64,000 nt of DNA from NCBI GenBank assembly GCA_963731125.1, contig CAVSVP010000013.1, positions 310,001 to 374,000 on the forward strand, written 5' to 3'. Position numbers and translations under genes: made by a program. A model generated the notes under the pieces. The model saw only the letters and a program-made list of their open reading frames with translations, made no database searches and was not told where the DNA came from. Source of the DNA: CAVSVP01 sp963731125 (lineage in GTDB: Bacteria; Pseudomonadota; Gammaproteobacteria; Competibacterales; Competibacteraceae). Shown here in pieces: positions 36,574 to 45,152 of the stretch (its first letter is position 1; each line of letters starts with the position of its first letter).

Positions 36574-37593
36574 CTAGGCCACTTCAGCCCGCCTGCGCGC
36601 GGCTTGTTCAGCCCGCCTGCGCGCGGCTTGTTTCTCGGCATGGGCTATTGCGGCATCGCGCACCCATCGACCTTCCTCATAGGCTTTAACACGCGTCCGT
36701 AAACGTTCCCGATTGCAGGGACCGTCGCCCTTAATGACGTTGTAAAACTCCTCCCAATTGATAGGGCCATGGTCGTAATGCCCCCGTTCCTCATGCCACT
36801 TCAGTTCAGGGTCAGGAACGGTAAGGCGCAGATAGTCGGCCTGGGGCACGGTTTGGTCGATAAATCGCTGACGCAAATCGTCGTTGCTGTAAAGCTTGAC
36901 CTTCCACCGCATTGACTGGGTGCTGTGGGGAGACTGATCATCCGACGGACCAAACATCATCAATGCCGGCCACCACCAGCGATTAAGAGCGTCCTGCGCC
37001 ATGGCTTTCTGCTCAGGGGTACCGCGGGCAAGCGTCAGCATAATGTCGTAGCCCTGACGCTGATGAAAGCTTTCTTCCTTACAGATGCGGACCATGGCGC
37101 GAGAATATGGACCGTACGACATGCGTTGCAGCGTTACCTGATTCATAATCGCAGCACCGTCCACCAGCCAGCCGATCGCACCGATATCGGCCCAGGTCAG
37201 GGAGGGGTAATTAAAGATACTGGAATATTTCGACTTGCCGCTGTGCAGCTTTGCAATCAGTTCGTCTCGAGATGCGCCGAGAGTTTCCGCCGCGCTGTAA
37301 AGATAGAGGCCATGTCCGCCCTCATCCTGCACTTTGGCCAGCAGAATCGTTTTGCGCTTTAGGCTCGGCGCGCGCGTCATCCAGTTGCCTTCAGGCAACA
37401 TGCCAACCACCTCTGAATGCGCATGTTGAGAAATCTGCCGGATTAAAGTCTTACGGTATGCCTCCGGCATCCAATCTTTCGGTTCAATCTTGATATCTGC
37501 GTCAATGCCTTCCTGAAATGCCCGCTCTTCTGGGGTCATCTCGTCGAGCGCCTTAACCTGCTCAACACCCGTATCTATCATTTGTGTATACAT
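36574..37593 (-). CDS. paaA: Phenylacetyl-CoA epoxidase catalytic subunit A
   Basis: This 339-aa catalytic di-iron subunit converts phenylacetyl-CoA and O2 to the ring-1,2-epoxide. Ligand motifs are visible in KVQDEGGHGLYLY (E-x2-H) and CKEESFHQRQGY (E-x2-H). The last about 20 residues are an Ala/Arg/Glu-rich tail made by a perfect 24-bp tandem duplication (36583-36630). It is the first gene of the paaABCDE operon and lies 41 bp after paaX. Confidence 0.96.
   Translation of the reverse strand: MYTQMIDTGVEQVKALDEMTPEERAFQEGIDADIKIEPKDWMPEAYRKTLIRQISQHAHSEVVGMLPEGNWMTRAPSLKRKTILLAKVQDEGGHGLYLYSAAETLGASRDELIAKLHSGKSKYSSIFNYPSLTWADIGAIGWLVDGAAIMNQVTLQRMSYGPYSRAMVRICKEESFHQRQGYDIMLTLARGTPEQKAMAQDALNRWWWPALMMFGPSDDQSPHSTQSMRWKVKLYSNDDLRQRFIDQTVPQADYLRLTVPDPELKWHEERGHYDHGPINWEEFYNVIKGDGPCNRERLRTRVKAYEEGRWVRDAAIAHAEKQAARRRAEQAARRRAEVA
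36583..36630. repeat. Perfect 24-bp tandem duplication in the 3' end of paaA
   Basis: Bases 36583-36606 are repeated exactly at 36607-36630. The duplication keeps the frame and adds one copy of an eight-residue Arg/Ala-rich unit to the PaaA C-terminus. Confidence 0.9.
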
Positions 37594-37634
37594 GAAGTGT
37601 CTCCAGTTGTCGTAAACTGCAAGGCGTTATCGCT

Positions 37635-38573
37635 TCAAGAGATCGGCGTCTCCAGCAGCCCTCCGAAGCGCTTGTAAAGGGACGAAGCCGCCTCCGGCAG
37701 AGGACCATCGGCCGTCTCCAATACTCCGGAAAGGTATTGTTCCGACGGCTCCAAGGTCAGGCGATAGAGGTTGCGGCACAGCAACCGAGCCGATGCGCCG
37801 ACCCAATCGACAGGGAGCAGCTCCTTGGGAAGCTGCGGATCGCGCAACAGCAGCCGCCGATACTCGTGAATCAGCAGGATACGGATTTGCAAACACTGCT
37901 CCGGTTCTAACGCTTTAGCACCGTCCAATAGTTTCAAAATGGGCCGGAAGCGAGCCAGAAACCGACGATAATCTTGAGAAAGCTGTTCTAAATTCCAACA
38001 GGCTTTTACCAGGTCTTTTAAGGGTTGCGAGGGAGAGAAGCTATCACTGCTCGCGCACATCGTAATTACCTCATCCTGCAGGCCCAGATTCTGAAGCGTT
38101 CCCAGCAGGGAATCCACATCGGCCATAGGATGCGCCATAATGCCGGGCGCAATGGTCCCGAAACCCAACCAACCTAATTCTCTGCGCAATATCTCGCGCT
38201 TGGTATTGCCGATCTGAGAAACGATAACAAACCGCCATATGCCATCCCACTCCACATGATGCTCGGCGTAGATGCGCCGAAACGCGGTCTTAAAACGACG
38301 CAGACCCGGTTCCGTGACACCATAGAAGCTGCGCCGACCCACTTGTTGCGAGGCTAACCAGCCTTCTCTGGAGAGTCGATACATCGAGGTTCTCACCAAG
38401 CGCTGATTGAGACCCAGCGGCTCCAGCAGCGTAATTAAGCTGCCCAGCCAGACCGCACCCCCACGCGGCACAATGGCATCGCCATAGACGGTAATAATCA
38501 ACGATCGGCCACGAATAGGTCGCGTTCTGCGAAACTCCTCAACCAGTTCTTCGACACCACGGAGTTTTGCCAT
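37635..38573 (-). CDS. paaX: Phenylacetate-responsive transcriptional repressor
   Basis: This 312-aa PaaX-family regulator has an N-terminal winged helix-turn-helix (LNQRLVRTSMYRLSREGWL, GRRSFYGVTEPGLRRF) and the characteristic central WDGIWRFVIV block. In characterised systems PaaX represses the paa operons and is released by phenylacetyl-CoA. It lies directly upstream of paaA on the same strand, so it may be the first gene of the operon and autoregulated. Confidence 0.94.
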   Translation of the reverse strand: MAKLRGVEELVEEFRRTRPIRGRSLIITVYGDAIVPRGGAVWLGSLITLLEPLGLNQRLVRTSMYRLSREGWLASQQVGRRSFYGVTEPGLRRFKTAFRRIYAEHHVEWDGIWRFVIVSQIGNTKREILRRELGWLGFGTIAPGIMAHPMADVDSLLGTLQNLGLQDEVITMCASSDSFSPSQPLKDLVKACWNLEQLSQDYRRFLARFRPILKLLDGAKALEPEQCLQIRILLIHEYRRLLLRDPQLPKELLPVDWVGASARLLCRNLYRLTLEPSEQYLSGVLETADGPLPEAASSLYKRFGGLLETPIS

Positions 38574-38728
38574 ACCTTACAAATTTTTCTTATAAACTCC
38601 ACAATTTCTGTAGCATATAGAGTACCAGACTAGTACCAAGTTCACCAGCGCCGAGCCACGATAATTCATGGCAAACACCGTATTGATAGAGATTGTAAAA
38701 CTCTATAAGCAATATTGACATCATTAAT
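38574..38728. other. Upstream region of paaX
   Basis: A+T-rich spacer that should hold the paaX-paaABCDE promoter. No operator could be identified with confidence. It ends at the TAAT target duplication of a MITE. Confidence 0.45.
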
Positions 38729-38863
38729 ACTCTCGGTTCGCTCATTTTTGTAATGTATTGAATTTTAAAATGAATTTTTAGCAATTTTCGGGAATAAAGC
38801 ATTTATTTCCTATATAACTTATTGAATTATAAAATCTTTTAAAAAAATGAGCGAACCGAGGGT
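38729..38863. mobile_element. MITE, 135 bp, with IS1634-like ends
   Basis: The ends ACTCTCGGTTCGCTCATTTT and, on the complement, ACCCTCGGTTCGCTCATTTT form a terminal inverted repeat of about 20 bp with two mismatches. TAAT flanks both sides (38725-38728 and 38864-38867). The interior is A+T rich and non-coding and differs from that of the copy at 11591-11718. It lies between the divergent paaX and liv transcription units. Confidence 0.88.
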
Positions 38864-38867
38864 TAAT

Positions 38868-39256
38868 ATGATACACTAAATTTAATACATCTATAAATTG
38901 TGTGTCGCTTTATTAGTAAGAAATTAACCTTCCTACTGCCAGTGCAGAGCAGCAATTTACTAGGCCACCTTATTGGCGGCTGGACAGCGGGTAATACACA
39001 GCAAGCTTGGATAGCAGCGACACCCGCCAAGACTCAGACACGGATAAGCGCAAACCTGCTCTGCAGCTGGGCCGTTAATTCAATACGTACCTTATGGCCA
39101 TACCTTTGCAAGCATGCTTTACTTACTAAAGTCATCGATGTGCTTGACAATTTAACGATAAAATAATGAGCGCAAACATTGATCGTAAAGCGTAGCGGAT
39201 CTCTATTCCTGCGCAGGAAACGCTTAAGTTGTTTGCTCGCCAACGAGGAGGAGAAA
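38868..39256. other. Leader region of the liv transporter genes
   Basis: No gene or known RNA motif was recognised. The region should contain the promoter for the livK-livH-livM-livG set. AGGAGGAG at the right edge is the ribosome-binding site of the broken livK. Confidence 0.45.
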
Positions 39257-40420
39257 ATGCTTAAGTCTTTTGCCAGCAAAAGCGCGGTTATCGCTGCGCT
39301 TATTTTGTTTGTTCTGTTAAGCCCCGCCTATTGCCGCGGATACCATTAAGATTGGCTCGTTTCTCTCCGTAACAGGTCCCGCTTCCTTTCTGGGCGATCC
39401 CGAGCTTAAGACCCTTCAGCTTTACATCGATAAAATCAATGCCGAGGGCGGCGTAGCCGGTAAGCAGCTTGAGCTGATTCATTACGATGACGCCGGTGAT
39501 GCCAATAAGGCCCGTACTTTCGCCAAGCGCCTAATCGACAATGATAAGGTGGATATCATCCTGGGCGGTACTACGACCGGCACTACAGGCACACATGGCC
39601 GCCTTGCCTTTAGCGGAGCGCGCCAACATCCCTTTTATCTCCATGGCCGGCGGTATAGAAATCATCCAACCGGTCAAGCAATGGGTGTTCAAAACGCCAC
39701 AGACCGACCGTATGGCTGCGGCCAAAGTACTGGAGGACATGCAGCAGACGGGGTTTTAGCAAAATAGCCCTGATCTCTGAAACGGGTGGTTTTGGCCGCT
39801 CCGGTCGTAAGGAAACCTTAGCCGTCGCGCCTGAATACGGCATTGATGTGATTGCTGATGAAACGTACGGACCCAAAGACACCGATATGACCGCACAGCT
39901 GACCAACATCAAAAATACGCCTGGCGTGGAAGCCGTTTTGAATTTTGGTTTTGGCCAAGGTCCCGCCATTGTCACCAAGAATTACCGCCAGTTGGGCATC
40001 GAGCTACCCTTGTACCAATCCCATGGAGTGGCTTCAAACAGCTACATCGAACTGGCCGGTTCCGCGGCAGAGGGCGTGCGCCTACCGTCCTCGAGCCTGC
40101 TAATTGCAGAAGCACTGCCTGAGGACGATGTACAAAAGGAGGTAGTGACCACTTATCAAAAAGACTATGAACAGCAATACAACACGCCGGTCTCCACCTT
40201 CGGCGGCTACGGCTATGATGCGCTTATGCTGGCGGTGGACGCCATTCAGCGGACGGGCGAAATGGATCAGTCTAAAGTACGTGATGCCATCGAACAGACC
40301 GCTAACTACATAGGAGTGACGGGCGTCTACAATATGTCGCCGGAAGATCACATGGGGCTGGACCTCTCTTCCTTCCGGCTCTTGGAAGTTAAGAATGGCG
40401 ATTGGGAGTTGGTCAAGTAA
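39257..40420 (+). pseudogene. Branched-chain amino acid-type ABC substrate-binding protein, three frameshifts
   Basis: A signal peptide starts at 39257 after AGGAGGAG. The mature protein begins near ADTIKIGSFLSVTGPASFLGD and ends at 40420. The frame is lost three times: an extra T near 39331, a near-tandem duplication around 39580-39595 (GGCACTACA followed by GGCACACA), and a missing G near 39750-39757. Translated in pieces, it matches the intact paralogue at 53279-54472 along its length, with no other stops. It is a LivK-type periplasmic binding protein for an amino or aromatic acid. Either it is recently inactivated or the sequence contains errors. Confidence 0.88.
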
Positions 40421-40437
40421 TCGTTTAAACCAAACTC

Positions 40438-41313
40438 ATGTTTGCAACATTTCTCCAGTACCTGTTTTCCGGCGTGACGATCGGCGCCACCTATGCTTTG
40501 GTGGCGCTGGGTTTCGCGATCATCTACAACGCCAGTCATGTGATTAATTTCGCCCAGGGCGAATTTGTGATGATTGGTGGCATGGCCACTGTTTTTTTCA
40601 TTAATTTAGGCCTACCTATGCCCATTGCGATTTTCTGCGCCGTTGGCCTCGCCGTGATAATCGGCCTGGCGCTGGAAAAGTTTGCCGTGGAGCCGGCTAA
40701 GAAGGCCGAGGTGGTTACTCTAATTATCATCACCATTGGCGCGTCCATCTTCCTGCGTGGTCTCGCTCAAGTTTTCTGGGATAAAGAGTTTCACGCCCTA
40801 CCCTCCTTTAGCGGCAACCAACCCATCGTCATCGCTGATGCTACCATTTTGCCCCAGAGCCTATGGGTGTTAGGAGTCACTTTGGTAATCGTGGTGGTAC
40901 TGGCCTGGTTTTTCAGACGCACCATGCTGGGCAAGGCCATTGTAGCCACTTCATGTAACGCCGACGCAGCAAAAATGATGGGCATCAACACCCAATTCAT
41001 TTTGTTTATTGCTTTTGGTTTGTCAGCCCTGTTGGGGGCTGTTGCCGGCATTATTATCGCACCGATCACTCTGACTTCTTACGACGTGGGCACTATGTTG
41101 GGTCTTAAAGGTTTCGTGGCGGCAGTGCTGGGTGGTCTTGGCAGCGCTGTGGGCGCTATTGTCGGAGGCCTGCTATTGGGTATTGCCGAAGCCATGGCGG
41201 CGGGTTACTTGTCGTCCGACTATAAGGATGCAGTGCCCTTTATCATTATCCTGGCGATTTTGTTTTTTATGCCCAGCGGCTTGTTTGGTGCCCGGGGCAC
41301 GGAGCGCGTCTGA
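40438..41313 (+). CDS. ABC transporter permease, LivH family
   Basis: This 291-aa integral membrane protein has about eight hydrophobic helices and LivH-type blocks (TYALVALGFAIIYNASHVINFAQGEF, KAVVAT-like GKAIVATSCNADAAKMMGI). It overlaps livM by one base. In a paa cluster the transported solute may be phenylacetate or another aromatic acid rather than a branched-chain amino acid; that is inference from context. Confidence 0.92.
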   Translation: MFATFLQYLFSGVTIGATYALVALGFAIIYNASHVINFAQGEFVMIGGMATVFFINLGLPMPIAIFCAVGLAVIIGLALEKFAVEPAKKAEVVTLIIITIGASIFLRGLAQVFWDKEFHALPSFSGNQPIVIADATILPQSLWVLGVTLVIVVVLAWFFRRTMLGKAIVATSCNADAAKMMGINTQFILFIAFGLSALLGAVAGIIIAPITLTSYDVGTMLGLKGFVAAVLGGLGSAVGAIVGGLLLGIAEAMAAGYLSSDYKDAVPFIIILAILFFMPSGLFGARGTERV

Positions 41314-42269
41314 TGCTGGCTCAATTGGCAACCCCTCGTATTGGCGGGATGACGGCACTCGCCATGGTGATCATGACTCTGCCCGCATTGCTGCCTAACG
41401 CCTATTATTACGACGTAGTGATTCACGTGGGAATTAATGCCATTGTGGTCGTCGGCTTAAACCTGTTGATCGGCTACGCTGGCCAGATCAGCCTGGGGCA
41501 TGGGGGCTTTTTCGGCTTAGGTGCCTATACTACCGGCATCCTCACCGGACATTATAATTGGCCTTCTTTGCTGGCGCTTCTGGCCGGTGTTGTACTGGTA
41601 AGCAGTATCGCCTTTGGTGTCGCTCGGCCCATCCTGCGCCTAAGCGGACACTATTTGGCGATGGCTACTCTGGGTTTGGGCATTCTTATTGCCATCGTTA
41701 TCACCAATGAAGATTGGCTTACCGGTGGTCCCGACGGCATGTTTGTGCCATCCTTGACCGTCTTTGGTTGGGAACTCTATGGCGAAACAGCCTGGTATTG
41801 GGTCATCGGGACACTGCTGCTGATCAGTGTTTGGCTCGCCCTCAATATTATCGACTCGCCGGTGGGACGGGCACTACGGGCAGTTCATGGCTCCGAGGTG
41901 GCGGCTCAGGTGGTGGGCGTCAACACCACCAACTATAAAGTGTTATTGTTTGTAGTCTCGGCTATTTTCGCTAGTCTCATGGGAAGCTTAGCCGCCCATT
42001 ATGCGGGTTTTATCACACCGGCACAGGCGGGTTTTTTCCATTCGATTGAGCTGGTCACTATGGTAGTGCTGGGGGGTATGGCTTCCACCTTCGGCGCGGT
42101 GATCGGTGCGGCGCTTTTGACTATCTTACCGCAGTTGCTGAGTGGTTTTGAGGACTTTGAGATGGTCGTGTTCGGGTTGATTTTAATGCTCACCCTGATT
42201 TTTATGCCCAAGGGACTGGTCCCAACGCTTACTGTAAAACTAAGGGGACTCAGGAGGCCTACAAGATGA
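41313..42269 (+). CDS. ABC transporter permease, LivM family
   Basis: This 318-aa inner-membrane protein carries the LivM signature LNLLIGYAGQISLGHGGFFGLGAY (about residues 50-75) and RALRAVHGSEVAAQVVGVN (cytoplasmic loop that contacts the ATPase). It pairs with the LivH-type permease just upstream. It overlaps the next gene by 4 bp. Confidence 0.93.
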   Translation: MLAQLATPRIGGMTALAMVIMTLPALLPNAYYYDVVIHVGINAIVVVGLNLLIGYAGQISLGHGGFFGLGAYTTGILTGHYNWPSLLALLAGVVLVSSIAFGVARPILRLSGHYLAMATLGLGILIAIVITNEDWLTGGPDGMFVPSLTVFGWELYGETAWYWVIGTLLLISVWLALNIIDSPVGRALRAVHGSEVAAQVVGVNTTNYKVLLFVVSAIFASLMGSLAAHYAGFITPAQAGFFHSIELVTMVVLGGMASTFGAVIGAALLTILPQLLSGFEDFEMVVFGLILMLTLIFMPKGLVPTLTVKLRGLRRPTR

Positions 42270-43024
42270 GTCTACTACGTGCAGAAGACCTCAGTAAGTC
42301 TTTTGGCGGAGTAGACGCTATCAGTGAGCTGAGTTTTAGCATCAAAGCGGGCATCATTTATTCCGTCATAGGACCCAATGGCGCGGGAAAAACAACGCTG
42401 TTTAATCTCATCACGGGTCTGTATATCCCAACCAAGGGCAAAATCTTTTTAAACGGTGAAGACATCGTTGGTAAACCTCCCTTTGCCTTGGCGAGCCGGG
42501 GTATGAGCCGAACTTTTCAGAATTTACAGATTTGCATGAATATGACGGCCATCGAGAACGTGATGGTGGGCCGCCATCTGCATCTTAATCGAAACTTTTT
42601 GGCAGCGATGTTGCGACTGCCGGGAGTGGTGCGCGGAGACCGGGCCTGTCAGGAGAAAGCAGCGGAATTAATGCAGTTTGCCGGGATTGGCGCTTATCTC
42701 AATGCGAATGCCGATGCCATGCCCTATGGCGCCTTAAAACGTCTCGAGATTGCTCGAGCGTTAGCGGCAGAACCCCGCATACTGCTGTTGGATGAACCGG
42801 CAGCCGGTCTCAATGCCAAGGAGACTGCTGAAATCGATGCCTTAATCCAAAAAATCGCAGAGACCGGTATTACGGTAGTGCTGGTGGAGCACGATATGAA
42901 GCTGGTCATGCATATTTCGGACTACATACTGGTGCTGGACTTCGGCAAAAAGCTTGCCGAAGGTACGCCGGATGAGATTAGAACCAACCTTGAGGTTATC
43001 GCCGCCTATCTGGGCGCTGCTTAA
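42266..43024 (+). CDS. ABC transporter ATPase, LivG family
   Basis: This 252-aa ATPase has Walker A GPNGAGKTT, Walker B ILLLDEPAAGL and the LivG-type C-terminus with LVEHDMKLVMHISDYILVLDFGKKLAEGTP. The ABC signature reads MPYGALKRLEIARAL, that is YGALKR where LSGGQ-like residues are usual; LivG proteins commonly have a YG.QR-type signature there. The start overlaps the livM stop (ATGA). Confidence 0.93.
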   Translation: MSLLRAEDLSKSFGGVDAISELSFSIKAGIIYSVIGPNGAGKTTLFNLITGLYIPTKGKIFLNGEDIVGKPPFALASRGMSRTFQNLQICMNMTAIENVMVGRHLHLNRNFLAAMLRLPGVVRGDRACQEKAAELMQFAGIGAYLNANADAMPYGALKRLEIARALAAEPRILLLDEPAAGLNAKETAEIDALIQKIAETGITVVLVEHDMKLVMHISDYILVLDFGKKLAEGTPDEIRTNLEVIAAYLGAA

Positions 43025-43061
43025 GCGCGGTTGACAACCGACCACAGAGGTGGATACCGCA

Positions 43062-44631
43062 ATGACTCAAGCCATTTCCATTATTACCTCTGAACACGCC
43101 CGTGTACGGCGCATCCTGATGTTGATCAGTGAACTTCGCAAACAGCTGAAGAACTCGGATCAGGCGCCGGACACCGTCTTGTTTAGCAATATCTTCGACT
43201 ACCTCGATGCCTACGAAAAGATGCATTACCCCAAGGAGGAAAAATATCTGTTTAAGGCGCTGCACGCCCGTGATCCGGAATCCCACGCCATTTTGAACGA
43301 ACTGCAGAACGAGCATCGCGAGGGTGCGACGCTGATGGCTCGCCTGCGCAGTCTCCTAGAAGCCTGTGCGGAAGGCTCTGCTGAAGCGCGCAAGGCGTTT
43401 CTAAAAAGTCTCGGAGAGACTGTCCATATGGTGGAGACGCATATGCAAAAGGAAGAACAGACGGTCATTCCACTGGCCCTCGAGCGCCTTCGCCGGCAAG
43501 ACTGGCGGGTGGTTAATGAAGGTTATCTGCATTACGACTACCTTCTTGATCCGCTGCTTGGGGAAACCGTCAAGGCGGAGTTTGACCAACTGCACAGTCG
43601 GATCATTTATTACGCGCCGGAACCGATCGGCCTGGGATTAAGGCATCCAGACACTGCGGAGACAGCCGCAGCCGAGACTGAAATGCTAGGAATGGAGGGC
43701 GGTTTAGATACCCAATATGGGCATGTTCGTGTGCTGGATAAACTCACCAAGGAAGACTGGCAGACCATCAACGAGCAATATCTGCACTACGACGATCCTC
43801 ATTTTGGCGAGACTGTCAAGGATGAGCTACGTCAACTTCACAGCCGCATTGCCTACTATGCACCATCACCGATTGGCTTGGGAATGGAGCGTACCTATGC
43901 AGCGCCGGTGCCTGAAACCGTTGATCAGTTGCTGGGTATCAGCGAACTGACTACGCACTATGGCCGCATCCAGGCATTAAACGGCATTAACGTAGAGATT
44001 AATAAAGGTGAATTGGTAGCCTTAGTCGGGTCCAATGGTGCCGGTAAAACGACACTGCTACGCACCATTTCCGGTTTACAGCCTGCCACCAGCGGTACCG
44101 TGCGATTTGCCGGACAGAATATTACGCGCCTGCGTGCTGACCGGCGCGTCAAACTAGGCATTGTCTTGATTCCGGAGGGTCGCCAGGTATTTGGCCCCAT
44201 GTCGGTGGAAGACAACCTGTTGCTGGGCGCTTACACCCGCCCTAAGGACGGTCAGACGGCCGCAGATCTGGAACAAGTTTATCGCTTGTTTCCCATTCTC
44301 AAGCAGAAACGCAGACAAGCCGCGGGAACCCTTTCCGGCGGCCAACAGCAGATGCTGGCAATGGCTCGAGCCCTGATGGCCCGACCACAGCTCCTGCTGC
44401 TTCGATGAGCCCAGCATGGGCTTAGCGCCTATCCTGGTGGAGGAAATCTTTAATCCGATTCGTGAGTTAAAACGACGCGGGATTACCATCTTTCTAGTGG
44501 AGCAAAATGCGTCGGCAGCCTTGGCCATCGCCGATCGCGGCTACGTCATCGAGACGGGTAATATTGTGCTTTCCGGACGGGGCCGCGCACTGCTTGAGGA
44601 CGAAAAGGTAAAAGAGGCTTATTTAGGTTAA
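43062..44631 (+). pseudogene. Hemerythrin domain fused to LivF-type ABC ATPase, one frameshift near the 3' end
   Basis: From the ATG at 43062, residues 1-140 form a hemerythrin HHE domain with iron ligands His12, His55-x3-Glu59, His85 and His127-x3-Glu131. Residues 147-193 and 232-275 are two copies of an unnamed repeat with EGYLHYD/EQYLHYD, GETVK, QLHSRI and YYAP.PIGLG. From residue 289 on is a LivF-type ATPase with Walker A GSNGAGKTT (323-331) and LSGGQQQML. An extra C at about 44403 breaks the frame at the Walker B motif; the second frame continues DEPSMGLAPILVEEIF to a normal LivF end at 44631. The fusion is in frame and upstream of the lesion, so it is not an artefact of the frameshift. 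A GTG at 43050 is an alternative start. Confidence 0.87.
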
Positions 44632-44647
44632 CTAAGAGGTGAAGACA

Positions 44648-45109
44648 ATGGCTACTGAACCCTATAGTTTGGCCACGGTTCACCAGTTTATCGGACATGA
44701 GCTGGGAGTCTCCAGTTGGAGAACGATCGATCAGAAACGCATCAACGAGTTTGCGGAGTGCACTAACGATCATCAGTGGATTCACGTGGATGTCGAGCGA
44801 GCCAAACAGGAAAGTCCATTCGGCACAACCATCGCTCATGGGTATCTTACCCTTGCCATGTTATCGCCCCTGCAATATGAGCTGCAAGCCGTACCCCCCG
44901 ATACCAAACAAGCCCTTAATTACGGCTTGGATCGAGTGCGCTTTATGACGCCGGTGAAGGCAGGAGCGCGGATCCGCATGAGGGTAAAGCTGCTTTCAGC
45001 GGAGCGTAAGGATAAAGGACGAGTACTGCTCAAGACCGAGAATATTTTCGAAATTGAGGGTGAAGAAAACCCGGCGCTAGTGGCGGAAGCGCTGGTTATG
45101 CTGATGTAG
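44648..45109 (+). CDS. MaoC-like (R)-specific enoyl-CoA hydratase
   Basis: This 153-aa single hot-dog protein of the MaoC family carries the hydratase-2 motif: Asp and His in NDHQWIHVD, followed by GTTIAHGYLTLAML. The start at 44648 is chosen because AAGAGGTG lies upstream. It is placed between a Liv-type ATPase and PHA synthase. It could supply (R)-3-hydroxyacyl-CoA to PhaC (PhaJ-like). Because the PaaN here lacks a MaoC domain, it could instead be the oxepin-CoA ring-opening hydrolase half of PaaZ. Sequence alone does not decide. Confidence 0.88.
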   Translation: MATEPYSLATVHQFIGHELGVSSWRTIDQKRINEFAECTNDHQWIHVDVERAKQESPFGTTIAHGYLTLAMLSPLQYELQAVPPDTKQALNYGLDRVRFMTPVKAGARIRMRVKLLSAERKDKGRVLLKTENIFEIEGEENPALVAEALVMLM

Positions 45110-45152
45110 ATCTAACCGACAGAGCAACGTTAACGCCACCTGGAGCACTGAA

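Noticed and set aside
39134..39170. TTGACA with nearby TAAAAT as a promoter for the liv genes
   Set aside because: The spacing between the two boxes is only about 9 bp, far from the 16-18 bp of a sigma-70 promoter.
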